Positions 34,401 through 46,097 of a stretch of 64,000 nt of DNA are shown here, one piece after another. Origin of the DNA: Rhizomys pruinosus (Eukaryota; Chordata; Mammalia; Rodentia; Spalacidae); NCBI GenBank assembly GCA_009823505.1, contig VZQC01001663.1, forward strand, positions 448,424 to 512,423, in the 5' to 3' direction. A model generated the notes under the pieces. The model saw only the letters and a list, made by a program, of their open reading frames with translations. It did no database searches and was not told the origin of the DNA. The translations under genes and the position numbers were made by a program. Within the stretch, counting starts at the first letter, position 1; every line of letters starts with the position of its first letter.

Positions 34401-35287
34401 AAAGCATCACTGAATAAATCTGTGAAGAACTGCAACTTTGTAACACTGAGCAGTCTCCTTAATGAGCCTGTGCTAGAATGGATTTGGTTCCTTCCTCCCC
34501 CACCCCACACCAATCACAGGAAACTTTAATCTGCAGTGACTGTATTTGGAAACAGGGTATGAAGAGGCTGTTAAAGTTAAATGAGTTTCACTGGAGTAGA
34601 TCCCCAACCCAGTAGAATTGTTAGTTTTACGAAGAAAATAATTGCTAAATCAGCTTTTCACTTTATAGTAAATTTATATTGATTCATTCTGGTGTATTCT
34701 TCTTTTTATATATTGTTAGGAATACTCAAGTAATATTTCTCACAGATCTTTGTATCTGTATTTTGAAATGAGTTTGATTGAATGATTCAGACATATTTTA
34801 GTATTAGGTTTATATTTTTACAAAATTGGGGAAGCTTTCAGAATTTATCTGTAAAAATGGTATAATTCATTTCAATATTGGGAAATTTCTGTAGAATGTC
34901 TACATTGAACTGGAGATTTCTACAAATAACTGTTTTTAAATAATTTCTTTAATGATTACTAATAATTTTCATGTCTATACTTTGTTTCCAGAATGTAGGA
35001 GGATGTACTGATTCTACCTGAATTTGCTAGCTTAGAGATCAAAATTTTCATATTTGAGAGTATAAACCTTTTTCTGTTGATAAAGAGTAATGTCCTTAAT
35101 CAGATTTTTATGTGAAAGAATCTGAGTTCTAGCATATGTCAGCCATGAGAACTTAGAAAATTAATCTCTAAATTTCAGCTTTCTAACTGCAAACATGTGT
35201 ATAATTCATAATAGCTACTGCAAATGTTTGGCTTATTTTCAGTGTGGAAGACTCCTGATGATTTAGGTTACCTAAGAATTTAGAAAA
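34401..35287. other. No recognised feature
   Basis: AT-rich spacer; a G/C-poor stretch without a nameable repeat. Confidence 0.4.
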
Positions 35288-35580
35288 CATCTAGATGATA
35301 GATAGGTAGATATATAGTAAAATAGATAGACACATAGATTATCAACAGATAAATGATAAAAGTTAAATTGTTAAAACAGTGATAGCAGATAGAAAATAGG
35401 TGATAAATGGATGGATGGATAGATGGATGGGCAGATAATTGCTAGGTAGATAAATAGAGAGTTGATAAATGAATATATGGACAGCAGGGTAGAAGGATAT
35501 ACAGATAGGTAGGTAGATGAATAGATAGATAGATAGATAGATGATAGATAGATAGGAGATAGGTAGATAGGTTAGATAGA
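35288..35580 (+). repeat. Degenerate (GATA)n region
   Basis: Imperfect gata/ggta/gatg units at 35295-35345 and 35395-35580, purest at 35521-35560. Confidence 0.9.
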
Positions 35581-36218
35581 GAATCCTTGAGCTAAAAGGA
35601 CAATAAACTGCTCAGGAGGACATAGAATTAGCTTTAAACTTGAGGCAGTCTAGACTTTCTAATAGCTTACAAATTGAGCATCCAAAGTCTAAAGTCTAGT
35701 AGGATGAGATTCCCATAATGGATTCCCCAAAATTCCAGATTTCGAAAATGGCAGTGCCCGCCCCCCCCACCCCTGCAGTAGAATTCTAGAAGAATTCCTG
35801 TCATTCCAAGGAAGTGTGAGGATCCAGACCTGAGTTTCAGCCAAACCCGTAATAAAACAAAACAAGAAAGAAAGTTCTAAACAAGTCTTAACAGCAAGCC
35901 AGCAGCCACTGAGCTGGGGCTAGAGACCACAGTACCTTTGTATCTTGGAAGAAGCCCCAAATTCGAGTTACATTTTCTGTTTCAAGTTATTCTGAGCTGG
36001 AGACAATGGTAACTGGCAGGAGCAACAAGAGTCCTCTATCTGAAGGAGTTAATACAGAGAAAGTTCTAGAGGATGTTTGGACACATGACAGGCAGCACCT
36101 AAAGAAACAAACTGCACTGAGCAAGGGCCAGACACAATGTACCCTAGAACCAGAACCACAGGCTAGAGAGAGAGGAGGCACCTGCTAGACCCTCTAGTCA
36201 GGTGGCACTGAGTGTGAT
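35581..36218. other. No recognised feature
   Basis: Spacer with a C run at 35759-35772. Opposed short frames at 35987-36188 have no domain. Confidence 0.4.
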
Positions 36219-36268
36219 ACATCTGTTCTCTCTCTCTCCCTCCCTCCTTCCCTCTCTCCCTCTCCTTT
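36219..36268 (+). repeat. CT-rich low complexity
   Basis: tctctctctctccctccctc pattern. Confidence 0.9.
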
Positions 36269-36299
36269 GTAACATTCTATTTCTTATTATATGACAGCA

Positions 36300-36640
36300 A
36301 TTCTGTCTTCATTTGTGTTGAATATGAGTCCATGTGTATATATACATATATATATATATGCATATATATACATATGTGTATATATACATATATATATGCA
36401 TATATATACATATGTGTATATATCTGTGTAAGAGTAGCTAGAAGCCATGAAACTAGAAAGGAGACCACAAGGGGGGGGAGTGTTGAGTAAAGGGGGAGGA
36501 AATAGACTATATGCAAAAGTAGAAAGGAGGCCACTAGGGTGGAAAGGCAGAATGGAGGCAGGGAGATGGGGAAGAAGGAGGAAAGAGAATCAACAAAAAC
36601 AAATATGTTATGTTTGAAAATGTATAATAAAAACGTATCC
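36300..36640 (+). mobile_element. L1 3' UTR end (Lx-like) with internal TA/CA microsatellite
   Basis: A TATA/CATA array at 36335-36426 is followed by 'catgaaactagaaaggagac', G-rich tracts and 'aatgtataataaaaacgta'. The AT array then G/A-rich tract then A-rich end is the layout of old rodent L1 3' UTRs, as at 175-470. Confidence 0.6.
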
Positions 36641-36740
36641 CTTACATGCTAATTAAACAATGAAGACAGATGGCTCAGCAGGTTAAGGCCTCTGCTGGTA
36701 AGCTTGATGACTTGAGTAGAAGGAAAGAACTGACCCCCCC

Positions 36741-37097
36741 TGTATTAGTCACTTTTCTGTTGCTGTGATAAAACACCATGACCAAGGAATTTATAAAAGG
36801 AAGAGATTATTTGAGCTTACAATTGACGTTTCCAGGAAATTAGAGTCCATTGTGGTGGGAGGCATGGCGGCTGGAGCTGGAGCAGCATGCCGAGGGTCAC
36901 ATCTCACAAAGAGCACAGGAAGCAGAGAGAGGGCAACCAGATACCACGAGGCTTGTTAAACTCACTAAGCTGCCCCCAATAACGTACTTCCTCTAGCATG
37001 GCCACACCTTCCAAGACCTCCAAAAACAGTGCCACCAACTGGAGACAATGTCTGAATACTTACAGCCTATGGGGGGGCACTCATTCAAACCACCACA
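36741..37097 (-). repeat. MaLR 3' LTR (second copy)
   Basis: Plus-strand tgtattagtc to caaaccaccaca, closely similar to 28514-28871. Confidence 0.92.
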
Positions 37098-38943
37098 TTC
37101 CACTCCCTGGCCCCCATAGGCTCCTGACCATATAAAATGCAAAATGCATTTAGTCCAACCTTAAAAGTCCCCATAGTCTTTACCAGTTTCAATGCCATTC
37201 AAAAGTCCACAGTCCAAAGTCTCTTCTGAGATTCAGGCCAATCTCCTAACTGTAAGCTCCTGTAAAATCAAAAGGCAAATTACAAACTCCCAATGTACAG
37301 TGGAACCGAATACATATTCCCATTCAAAAAGGGAGGAATAGAGGCATAGTGAGGAAAGAAAACACTGGACCAACACAAGATGCGAAAACCAGCAGGGCAA
37401 AAACAAGTCCAGTAGCTCCACATGCCACTTCTGGGATATTACTTCCAAAGGGCTTAGATTTCTCATGCTCTTCCAGCTTTGCTTGAAACAAATCTCTTTC
37501 TTAGGCTGGTACCACCTCCCTGTATTTGCAGCTATCCTTAGCAAATATCTCACAGGTCTGGCATCTTCAATGTCTTCTTAGGGTCTCAGCTGCCCCTCAT
37601 GCTCCACAGTCACAGCTTCAGCAATGGCCTATCAGGGCCTCCTTTATTCCCGGGACGCCCCCTGCTGCACTCTTCCTACCTTGGCCAGAGCTCCTGATGA
37701 AACCGTGGAGGGAGAACTGATGACTCCTTCACTCTTGAAAACTTAATGCCTCTAAAGCCAGCCCACGTGAATGAAACTGCCACAGTTTGGCTGTAAGCTT
37801 GGGATGGACCCGGCCTATTTCAACCACCTTTGCAACTTTTCTCTGCCCTAAACCCCATTTGGATGCAGGGGGAAAGAAAAGAGAAGGGGAGTGGAAATAC
37901 CCTTTCAGCTTAGTCTTTCACAAGTTGGAGGGATATGGAGGATTAGCTGGGTGGGGGTTGGTTTTGCCATGAGGTACTGATTGATCTGTCTGTTTATGTG
38001 TAAATTTCTAGGCCTCTCTTTAATCATTTTAGTCTCCTTATTAAAGGGAGCAGGCCCCTCCTTCACATGCCTTGGCCACCTTTAATCTTCCTAGTGCAGT
38101 TATCAGATCAAACTGTACATTCTGCATATATTTCTTTGCCCCATTTCCTTTTCACTGATCGGAGTGTAATATTCACCCTTAAAAGCCACGCCACCATTTC
38201 TCCATTAGGCTATCATAAAAACTATCCTCTGTCAACCCACTCAGTTCTATTGCTCCTTTGCACAACTTAGCATCAGGCCAAGGGCATGTGGGCTGCGGCA
38301 ACACCAGCGGCCCAGACTCTTTATCAACACGATTCCCCACGCGGCCCCAGCACTACAACAAAAAAAGTCTTTATTTTCCTTGGAATACACTTTTTTGCAG
38401 CCATGTTTCTTCCAGTCTTCTACTAAAATGGCCCCCCTATTAAGTTCTGCTTACAGAAGTCTTCCACATTTCTCCAAANCTACATCTTTAATCTTCCTAA
38501 TGGCAGTTTCAATCCCAAACTGTATTATTCTATATTTCCTTTCTGCCCCATTTGCTCTATTCCACGGAGATCTGTAAATATTCGACCATAAAGCCACACC
38601 AACCATTCTACGATAGCTATACATAAAAAATATCCCCTGCCAAAGTCATCCAGTCCGTTGCTTTCAACGTTAGCCTCAGCAAGCATTTGGCGCGGGCAAA
38701 CTGCTGCCAGACTCTTATCTATCAAAATATCCCAGTTGCTGCCTAAGTCTTTATTTTCCTCTGGAACTACATTTTTTGCAGCAATGCTTTCTTCCAGGCT
38801 TCTACTAGAATGGCCTGTTAAGCTCTGCTTACAGTAGTCAACAGCTTTTCTAGCCCAAAGTTCCAAAGTCTTCCACATTTCTCCAAACATCCACATGGTC
38901 AGGTTCTTCACAGCCAACAGCCCACTCTCTGGTACCAAATTAC

Positions 38944-39280
38944 TGTATTAGTCACTTTTCTGTTGCTGTGATAAAACACCATGACCAAGGAATTTATAAA
39001 AGGAAGAGTTTATTTGAGCTTACGATTGATGTTTCCAGGGAATTATAGTCCATTGTGGCGGGAGGCATGTCGGCTGGAGCTGGAGCAGCATGCTGAGGGT
39101 CACATCTCACAAAGAGGACAGGAAGCAGAGAGAGGGAGACTGGAGACCATGAGGCTTGTCAAACTCATTAAGCCTGCCCCCAATAACGTACTTCATCTAG
39201 CATGGCCACACCTTCTAAGACCTCCAAAAACAGTGCCACCAACTGGAGACAATGTCTGAATACTTATTCAAACCACCACA
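38944..39280 (-). repeat. MaLR 5' LTR (second copy)
   Basis: Plus-strand tgtattagtc to caaaccaccaca; a short deletion joins 'gaatactta' directly to 'ttcaaaccacc'. The tRNA-Leu-like primer site lies just inside. Confidence 0.9.
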
Positions 39281-39370
39281 CTTCCCCCCAATGTCCTCTA
39301 ATCTCCACATGCATGCTGTAGCATGGCCCTCCTCTCTTGCACCTATGAATAAATAAATGTAAAAGAAACA

Positions 39371-39487
39371 CATCTGGCAGATCTCTGTGAATTCAAGGCC
39401 AGCCTTGTCTACTGAGTGAGTTCCAGTACAGCCAGAGCTACAGGGAGACCCTTTCTCAAAAATCAAAAAACAAAACAAAATAAAACA
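39371..39487 (+). mobile_element. B1 SINE, 5'-truncated
   Basis: Starts within B1 at 'ggcagatctctgtgaattca' and runs through 'gccagccttgtctactgagt' and 'gggagaccctttctcaaaaa' to an A/C-rich tail. Confidence 0.9.
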
Positions 39488-39919
39488 GAAACACTTCTGG
39501 AAAAGAATAGTAAGAATCATAAGAAGTCAGTACTGCAATTATGGCATGTTCTAGGTAGTTTTACTGCCTTCCATAGTATGTGCAGTGGCTTTCAATTGAA
39601 AGTGTTATAAGTGTCAGGCCCTAGCCTACTCTACAGGGCATAATTTGGCTTATAGGAAGCTGCAAGAGTCTATCAGCAGCCAGATTTAGTAAAGAACAAA
39701 TACAATTAAACACAACCAAAGTTGGAATTACTGTTATAAACAGAGAGATTTTTATAACAGTTAACATAGACAAGGAAAAAGAAACAAGAAAACAAAGAAC
39801 ATTAAAGTCACAGGGGTGGACTCAGTGGATGGCCTAGGAGGTCAGATGGTTGGTAAGCAAGCAGGAAGAGTTAAATCAGAGGCCTGGAATCCACACAGAG
39901 AAGTAGAGAGAGAAGGGGA
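39488..39919. other. No recognised feature
   Basis: Spacer. Confidence 0.4.
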
Positions 39920-39921
39920 TA

Positions 39922-40115
39922 AGCTAGACATGGTGGCACATGCTTGTAATCCCAGCAGTGAGGAGGTAGAAAGAGGAAGATCCATGGTCCAGGCAGGCTA
40001 GCCAAAATAGTGAGCCCCAGGCCCATGAGAGATTGCCTCAAAACCAACACCAGAAGAGCAAGTTCAAAGGAAAGTGAGAAAAACATCAATAGAGGTTGAC
40101 CTCCACACACACACA
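39922..40115 (+). mobile_element. B1/B4-derived SINE
   Basis: 'aagctagacatggtggcaca', 'tgcttgtaatcccagcagtg' and 'gaggaagatccatggtccag' resemble the B1 part of B4, continuing into 'aatagaggttgacctccaca' (the B4 tail) and a CA run at 40104-40114. Confidence 0.7.
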
Positions 40116-40414
40116 CATGTGTATATATGTGCGTAAGAGTAGTTATAAGCATGAAACTAGAAAAGAGACCACAAGAGCAGGGACAAGTGTATACGCAATG
40201 TGTACACACACAAATTAAATAGAAATAATATAAAGACAGGAAGGGAGGTTGCATGCTATGAAAGCAGCAATCATGTCTGATCAATGTTCCAAAGAAACAG
40301 ACTGGAGAGAATGGAGCATGCAATAGAGGTTGTTCTATAATTAATGATTGAAATACATCTCAAGGAAAGAGTATCAGTAAGTCTTTGGGCTGTGCAGGGA
40401 CACTTCTTCAACGT

Positions 40415-40466
<52 letters not shown>
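40415..40466 (+). repeat. (GA)n microsatellite
   Basis: About 26 GA units. Confidence 0.97.
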
Positions 40467-40470
<4 letters not shown>

Positions 40471-40529
40471 CAAAGTCAATGGGAAGCTACATTTCTTAGA
40501 AAAAAAGTAATTAACTAAAGTGAGAAAAA

Positions 40530-41201
40530 TGGCTCTTCTGCTGTAGCCATCTTAGGCAGAAGTTGCAGAATCCATGCCCAGACCCTGTATAGATGTAGGA
40601 ACCCTCTGGGCCAGCCGGCAGAGTTCTGAGACCCTGATCAGGAAGAGGTGAGTAGACAATGGAGCACTGACTCTGGCTGGCAGGTGCTAGCATTTTCCCT
40701 GCCATTCACTCAGCCTCGGAGTCCGTGTTCACCTCTTCCTGGTCAGGGCTTTGGAAATCTACCTGCTGGTCTGGAGGGTTCCTACATATAGAGATGAGAG
40801 AAGGGGAGCACCACCTTTCCTTTTCAAAGAAGCTAGGAGTTAGGCCCCAGGAAGCTGACCTGTGTAGAGAAAGCTCAATAAGCTCAATGGAAAAAGCCAG
40901 CTGGCAGTCTCAACGGCAGCACTGTGTTTCTGATGAAGGTTTGTCAGCCCAGATTCACGTTACCACTCTGCTGTTACTTGTTCTTCTACTTGGTTGAGGG
41001 GACACTCAGTCAAGTCTCTATCAAGGACCTCATTAGCCACCTTAAAGGACTATTTCTATTTCTCCTGGGTGTTTTGAGTACCTGTTTTAATATTTCACCA
41101 TCTAAATATCCATCTGTCTGCTACTTGGCACTTACTATTTTACTGTGGTTTAGGGGTTTGTTGGATACTTAAACCCATTCAAAAAAAAAAAAAAAAAAAA
41201 A
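40530..41201 (+). mobile_element. Unidentified retroposon-like segment with inverted repeat and poly-A
   Basis: An imperfect inverted repeat of about 59 bases (40595-40653 and 40728-40786, near 80% paired by eye) encloses a 74-base loop. The segment ends at a run of 21 A (41181-41201). Parts such as 'gtgctagcattttccctgcc' and 'agaaagctcaataagctcaa' recall rodent L1 5' UTR sequence, but I cannot confirm that. The frames inside show no domain. It could be an L1 5' region, a retrocopy of a non-coding RNA, or unrelated sequence with a chance A run. Confidence 0.4.
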
Positions 41202-41398
41202 GGATGAAAACATGGATATCCTTAGAATTCTCAAGATCACTAGTTTGAGTCATGATTGAGCAGAACTTAATATTCCACTTGTTGCTCAGGTAAGTAGAGC
41301 ACCCATTGTAACCTAAATTAGTGGTTCTACTTGACATGATCTATGCCATAACAGGAGAGCAATGCATGAAAGTAGCAAAACCTGATTTTAAGAAGGTG

Positions 41399-41643
41399 GT
41401 GTGTGGGACTGGAAAGATGGAGCTGTGGTTAAGAGCACCTGATGCTCTTGCAGAGGATCTGAGTTTGGTTCCCAACACCCATGTCAGGCAGCTCACCACA
41501 GCCTGTTACTTCAGTTCCAGGAGATCCAGTGCTTTCTTCTGGCCTCCTAGAACAATTACACATGTGCACAAAACCACTCTAGAGACATACACACAGATAC
41601 ACACACACACACACACACACACAAAGACACACACGTGCATACA
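41399..41643 (+). mobile_element. B3-type SINE with (CA)n tail and 9-bp target duplication
   Basis: Flanked by aagaaggtg at 41390-41398 and 41644-41652. 'gggactggaaagatggagct', 'cctgatgctcttgcagagga', 'gttacttcagttccaggaga' and a CA array at 41592-41634. Confidence 0.88.
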
Positions 41644-41652
41644 AAGAAGGTG

Positions 41653-43297
41653 ATCTGTAAAAAAAGGAGAGTAAGATTAATAAATAGCAATAGCTTTGGT
41701 ACATGCAATGAGGGCTTTCATTTTTCCAGGTATTCCTGAGATCTTCCCCTGTCTTTTGTAGCTGCAGTATCTGCAGTATTCTTTGAATGCCTAAGTCACA
41801 TTGCTTTCCTTGGCAGAAATGGTTTCAATATATTTTCATTTGCTGCCACTTTTGACAGTGCAAAACCCTGTTTTGCTTACAACATCTCTTCATATTCACT
41901 GAAAGTCTCTGAGTAAACTGCCTGGCCTTTATTCTGGAATTAATATTTTGTTGTTATTCTTAGAAGAGAACATCTGCCTTGCAACCCAGCATCCTTTATC
42001 CTTCTGGCAATACTGAGGCTCCAAGGAGGCACATTTTTATTTTTTCCTTGAAAATTGATCATTTGTTTAAAGTGTCGACAGAATCCTTTACCTTTCACAA
42101 TACTCTTGCTTATTTGTAAAACTGTAGATCTCAAAGAGTCCTTGAAGATAATTTAGTTTAGCCTTCTCATTTTACATCTGATAAATCTGGATGATGAGCC
42201 TGTTAGCTCAAGGTCACCTCTTGTTTCAGCAACAAATTTGAATTCAAACACATGCTCTCATTTCAAAACTAACGATGTTCTCCATACATTTTAATTTATT
42301 AAACTATGAATTTTGTAATGCTATATAACTAACCTTGTAAAAAAAATTAAATTATTATCATACTAAATAACTTGCTTTTGTGCCCCCTTACTTGCAGTGG
42401 ACACCACAGAGAAGTCCAGGGCATTTAGTTGGAACTGCCATGAGTTTTTTTTCTAAAGCAAACCCACAGTAGCACTGAGTCCACCCAAAACTTCTTTACT
42501 ATTCAATTATAAGCCATACTCATGTACCAAAATGGAAAAAGAGCTTTAAGAAAGAAAGTGTAATAAAGAAATAAAAAAAAAATCCAAAGAATTTTCTTTT
42601 GAAAAATAAATAGGTGAATGTAAGGTGCTAAGAAACTTAGCAAACAAAGATTTAACATAGGGACAGGGACACATTGTGGTTCAGCGAAGAGGGTGATTTC
42701 TAATGGTGAAGACACCATCACCCGTTCTCAATGCAGGGATGGGGTCCCTACATCACTGTGTACATTCAGTCCTTATAGGCTACAACATAAAATGGCAAAC
42801 AATGAAGCCAGCTCTGTAGGACTCAAATGAATTTTAATCACTTGGTTTTGAAGTGCATTGCTTTAAAATATGCACACATATCACCATGTTAGAGCATAGG
42901 TCCTGACAAAGCAACACTGGGAAGAGGTTTCAGAACCCCTGATGGTAGCAAACCCAAAGTGAGCCTGACTTGGCTGGGCAGGGACACTCTGACCACTGAG
43001 GCTGTGGGAGGCAAAGGGAACAGAGAGCACTCCCTGCTCCATGACCCAGGTGATCTTTTCACATGTGTGCAGCCTCAAAGGGTCAGATGTGCTTACTTCT
43101 CAGCAACTGCTTGGGGATTCTTTATCTTGTACTTTTTGTCTGGCTTTGATTCTCTAAGCAAACAACAATAACACAAATGCCCCACAATGGCTTCCCTAAT
43201 TCCAAGACTCAAACCAGCTCTGCACAGGCAAGCTTCAAAGGTAACATGCTAAGGGTTTTTTTTTTTTTGGCTCAAGAATGAAGAATAAAAGAATAGT
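41653..43297. other. No recognised feature
   Basis: About 1.6 kb, the longest unannotated block in the middle of the window. No splice-flanked open frame, conserved-looking coding stretch or repeat is recognised. Short T runs occur at 43257-43268. Confidence 0.45.
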
Positions 43298-43376
43298 TCT
43301 CTCTTTCTCTCTGTCTCTCTCTGTCTCTGTCTCTGTCTCTGTTTCTCCTCTCTCTCTCTTTCTCTCTCTCTCATCT
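43298..43376 (+). repeat. CT-rich microsatellite, (CTGTCT)n core
   Basis: 'ctctctgtctctgtctctgt' units within a pyrimidine tract. Confidence 0.93.
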
Positions 43377-43765
43377 CTTTGTTGTTGGATTGTGTAGACT
43401 GTGATAGATAGGAGATCAACCCTCAGGGAACTTTTCGGACAGTCTATCTGGTCTATAGGAACCCTGTCGCATCCAGGAGCTATTCTGCAAACAGTACTAG
43501 GTGCTCCTCAAGATGATGCCAGAAGATCTCTAAAGCACCCAGTTTGATAGAGAGCTGACAGCCTGACAATTGCAACTCTTTAATCAGAATAGTATCTAAA
43601 CTTAAGCTCACATTCAGAATGGGCCAATTTATTCTCAGATGACAGAAGTCTCAGAAGTAACCTGTTTGAAACATGTCCTTTCCTTTTACTTCCCAAATGG
43701 CTTTAGGTAGTTGCACAGCTCTCCTGAACAATGGAGAGGAACAGAGACACCGTTCATGTAGCACA

Positions 43766-44145
43766 TCAGTTACTTTTCTCATTGCTGACAAAGTACCTTA
43801 CAAGAGCAACTCATGAAAGGAAGAGTTTATGTTTGCCCTCAGCCGGGAATAGACCATGATAGTGGGAAAGCATGGTGACCAGAGACTGAGGCAGCTGCTC
43901 ACTTTACCTCACTTCTGTCAGGAAAACAGAGAGAGGAATACTGGTGTTCAGCTGCTTTCTCTGTGTTATTTGGTCTGACTCCTCAGACTGTAGACACTGT
44001 AGATGAGGCTGTGCACATTCAGGGTATGTCCTCCTATTTCCAGTCTCCATTAACCCAGTCTAAAAACTCCCAGAGACATGTCCAAAGGCACATTTCCTGG
44101 ATTATTCCAGATTCTGCCAAGTTCATAAACAATATTAACCAGCAG
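43766..44145 (-). mobile_element. Solo MaLR-type LTR
   Basis: Plus strand 'cagttacttttctcattgct', 'ggaagagtttatgtttgccc', 'gaaaacagagagaggaatac', 'cacattcagggtatgtcctc' and 'ccaagttcataaacaatatt' are the complement of a rodent MaLR LTR. Moderately diverged. Confidence 0.7.
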
Positions 44146-44848
44146 AGGGGCCTGTCCTATCACATATGGTACAGATATTGTGGATCTTTAACTATTCAGT
44201 GGTTTTCCTGACTTCTAGTTACTCAAAAAACAGAATCAGTAGATAATATTGTTTCATCTGTTCTAAAGAGGGACTTTTGGAGACAAAGTCCTGTGTTAAA
44301 CAGTTAAAACCCACACTGCTGTTGTGACTGATGACATTTCAGAAGTGCTTCCCGGGAGCAAGCAACCTCCTCAAGTTCAGGGCTCATTCTCCTGGCCTAA
44401 CCCTAGGTTTCCATTCCAGAGACAAGCTTCAGGAAGGTGCCAATTGCCTGCTACACCTCTGGAATACAATGGGTTGATTTATAGGAGCAACAGGTACATT
44501 CTTCCTCTGGGTAAAAAAGGAAAGTCACAGTTCTCCTTTCTGGGATCCCTGCAAGGCAACTTAATTCAGAATCATGCCCCTGGAGAAGAGAGGTGAATGC
44601 TTAAACAGTCAGGCTGGGCCTGAAAGGCAGCTGAGTTGAGATGTAGCAAGGTGTGTGGCAGCTTAAGGCAGCATGGAGTTAGAAATTTTTTTTCTCTTAA
44701 GATACATTTTAAACAGGCTAATTTGAAAATTGCACTGGCAACCCAAAAGTGTAGCACCCTGTCTAAGACAATAACTTAAAAACAGTATGTTTGGAGCAGA
44801 AAAAGTGTGGAGCAGTCTGATAGACTGAGACATTTGCTAATTGTGTCT
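44146..44848. other. No recognised feature
   Basis: Spacer. Confidence 0.4.
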
Positions 44849-44864
44849 CTGAATAATAACTTAA

Positions 44865-45117
44865 ATTTTTTTTTGTCTTTTTGATACATGGTCTCCCTTT
44901 AGCCCCAGCTGGCCTGGAACTCACTCTGTAGGCCAGGCTGGCCTTGAACTCACAGAGATCCACCTGCCTCTGCCTCCTGAGTGCTACGATTAAAAGTATG
45001 TGCCACCATGCCCAGCTTAAAGATGGTTCTTAGCCACCACGTTGGTGCTGAGAATTGAAACCAGGACCTCCACAAGAGCAGTCGGTGCTCCTAACCACTG
45101 AGCCATCTTTCCAGCCC
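44865..45117 (-). mobile_element. Chimeric SINE: tRNA-derived B2/B3 head fused to a full B1
   Basis: One target-site duplication, ctgaataataacttaa, occurs at 44849-44864 and again at 45118-45133, with nothing between except the element. On the minus strand the first 99 bases (45117-45019) are a B2/B3-type head with A box and B box, up to the 'ccaacgtggtggctaagaac' region. They pass directly at 45018 into a full B1 (aagctgggcatggtggcaca ... ) with an A-rich tail at 44865-44875. There is no tail or duplication at the internal junction. The plan is that of B4 (tRNA head plus B1), but the head here is the window's young SINE head, longer than the usual ID-like B4 head. Confidence 0.85.
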
Positions 45118-45194
45118 CTGAATAATAACTTAATGAATATATGTATCAAGTGTTTGGATGAACAAAAATAATTAATACATTGTGTCACCTGGAA

Positions 45195-45335
45195 AAATAC
45201 TGTACAGCCACCTAAATATGAATTTCAGATAAATAACAAATTTTAGTTTGTGTCTCAAACATTGTATTCTATATGTGTCAGAAATATTATGAACAGAACT
45301 CAGTGTATTTTCACTTGCTAAATCTGTTAGACTCA
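45195..45335 (+). mobile_element. Possible ancient mammalian repeat
   Basis: 'aatttcagataaataacaaa' and 'cacttgctaaatctgttag' resemble a mammal-wide interspersed repeat that I recall but cannot name. Weak evidence. Confidence 0.3.
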
Positions 45336-45769
45336 GCCAGTACAGAACTGTTTGAGTTAATGTGCTATTTATGTCTGAAATTTTAGTGGCAAATCCCAAG
45401 GGAATATTTTCAGTTCTTTAGGTGTGTTAAGCTAGAAACTGAACGTGCAGTTTTGGATGCACAAACTACTGAACCCGAAATTCTGGGGATGGAACCCAGT
45501 AATCTTTGTTTTAACCATACTGCCAACCAGATTCTGAAAGTCTAACATTTGAGAACTATCACATATATTTGCAATATACCTTAAAGCTATGCATGTATCT
45601 GTTCTAAAACGCAGCAATTCCAACTATAAAGTATATGGCCAAAGAAGCGAGTGTGTAGCCCAACAAAATAAATGTATGCCCATTCATAATAGATTTCTAC
45701 AGTTCAAAGATGGAATAAACCAATATCGAATAGCAGAATGGACAAATGTCTGTGCATTGTTGTTCCCAT
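45336..45769. other. No recognised feature
   Basis: Spacer. Confidence 0.4.
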
Positions 45770-46097
45770 GAGTGCAGGCATGCCTGTGCAGAGGTTGAGC
45801 ATGCACATACATGTATGGAACAGAGGACAGAGGTGGTCCTTGGGCATTGTACCTCTGGTGCCATCCACCTTGTTTTATGACACAGGCTCTCTCATTGGGC
45901 CAAAACTGGCCAAGTGGACTAGGCTGGCTGCCGGAGAGCCTGGTATCTGCCTTTCTCTGCCTTCCCAGGCCTGGGGTTACAATTGTATGCCACCCTGCCT
46001 GAGCATTTTTCTTTCTTACCATGGGTTCTAGGGATTGAACTCAGGTCTTCATGCTTTCTTGGCAAAGGCTTTACCTACTGCAGAATCCTCCCATCCC
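45770..46097 (-). mobile_element. B4 SINE
   Basis: Antisense 'gtgccatccaccttgtttta', 'ggctctctcattgggccaaa', 'gactaggctggctgccggag', 'gggttctagggattgaactc' and 'ggcaaaggctttacctactg' in B4 order. Confidence 0.85.

Larger units (their letters stand above)
36741..39280 (-). mobile_element. Second ERVL-MaLR provirus, longer and rearranged inside
   Basis: Same family and orientation as the element at 28514-30568. The 3' LTR is at 36741-37097, the internal region at 37098-38943, and the 5' LTR at 38944-39280, which lacks about 20 bases near its outer end. The internal region is about 500 bases longer than in the first copy because 38089-38478 and 38480-38900 are two versions of the same stretch, separated by an N at 38479. 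Numerous small indels break the frame open in copy one. No perfect target duplication is visible because the site is a C run. Confidence 0.9.
36655..39362 (+). mobile_element. tRNA-derived SINE split by a MaLR provirus
   Basis: The head 'agatggctcagcaggttaag' to 'ggaaagaactgaccccccc' lies at 36655-36740, and the remaining 'cttccccccaatgtcctcta' ... 'acctatgaataaataaatg' lies at 39281-39362. Joined, the two parts make one ordinary SINE, so the provirus at 36741-39280 landed inside it. Confidence 0.7.

Noticed and set aside
38525..38938. A 137-codon minus-strand open frame in the second MaLR
   Set aside because: It starts with TTG inside the primer binding site, so no normal start exists; it is MaLR internal sequence and is interrupted shortly after the part shared with the first copy.
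40725..41172. Overlapping frames considered as a processed pseudogene because of the downstream poly-A
   Set aside because: No recognisable protein similarity and no consistent frame; kept only as an unclassified retroposon-like segment.
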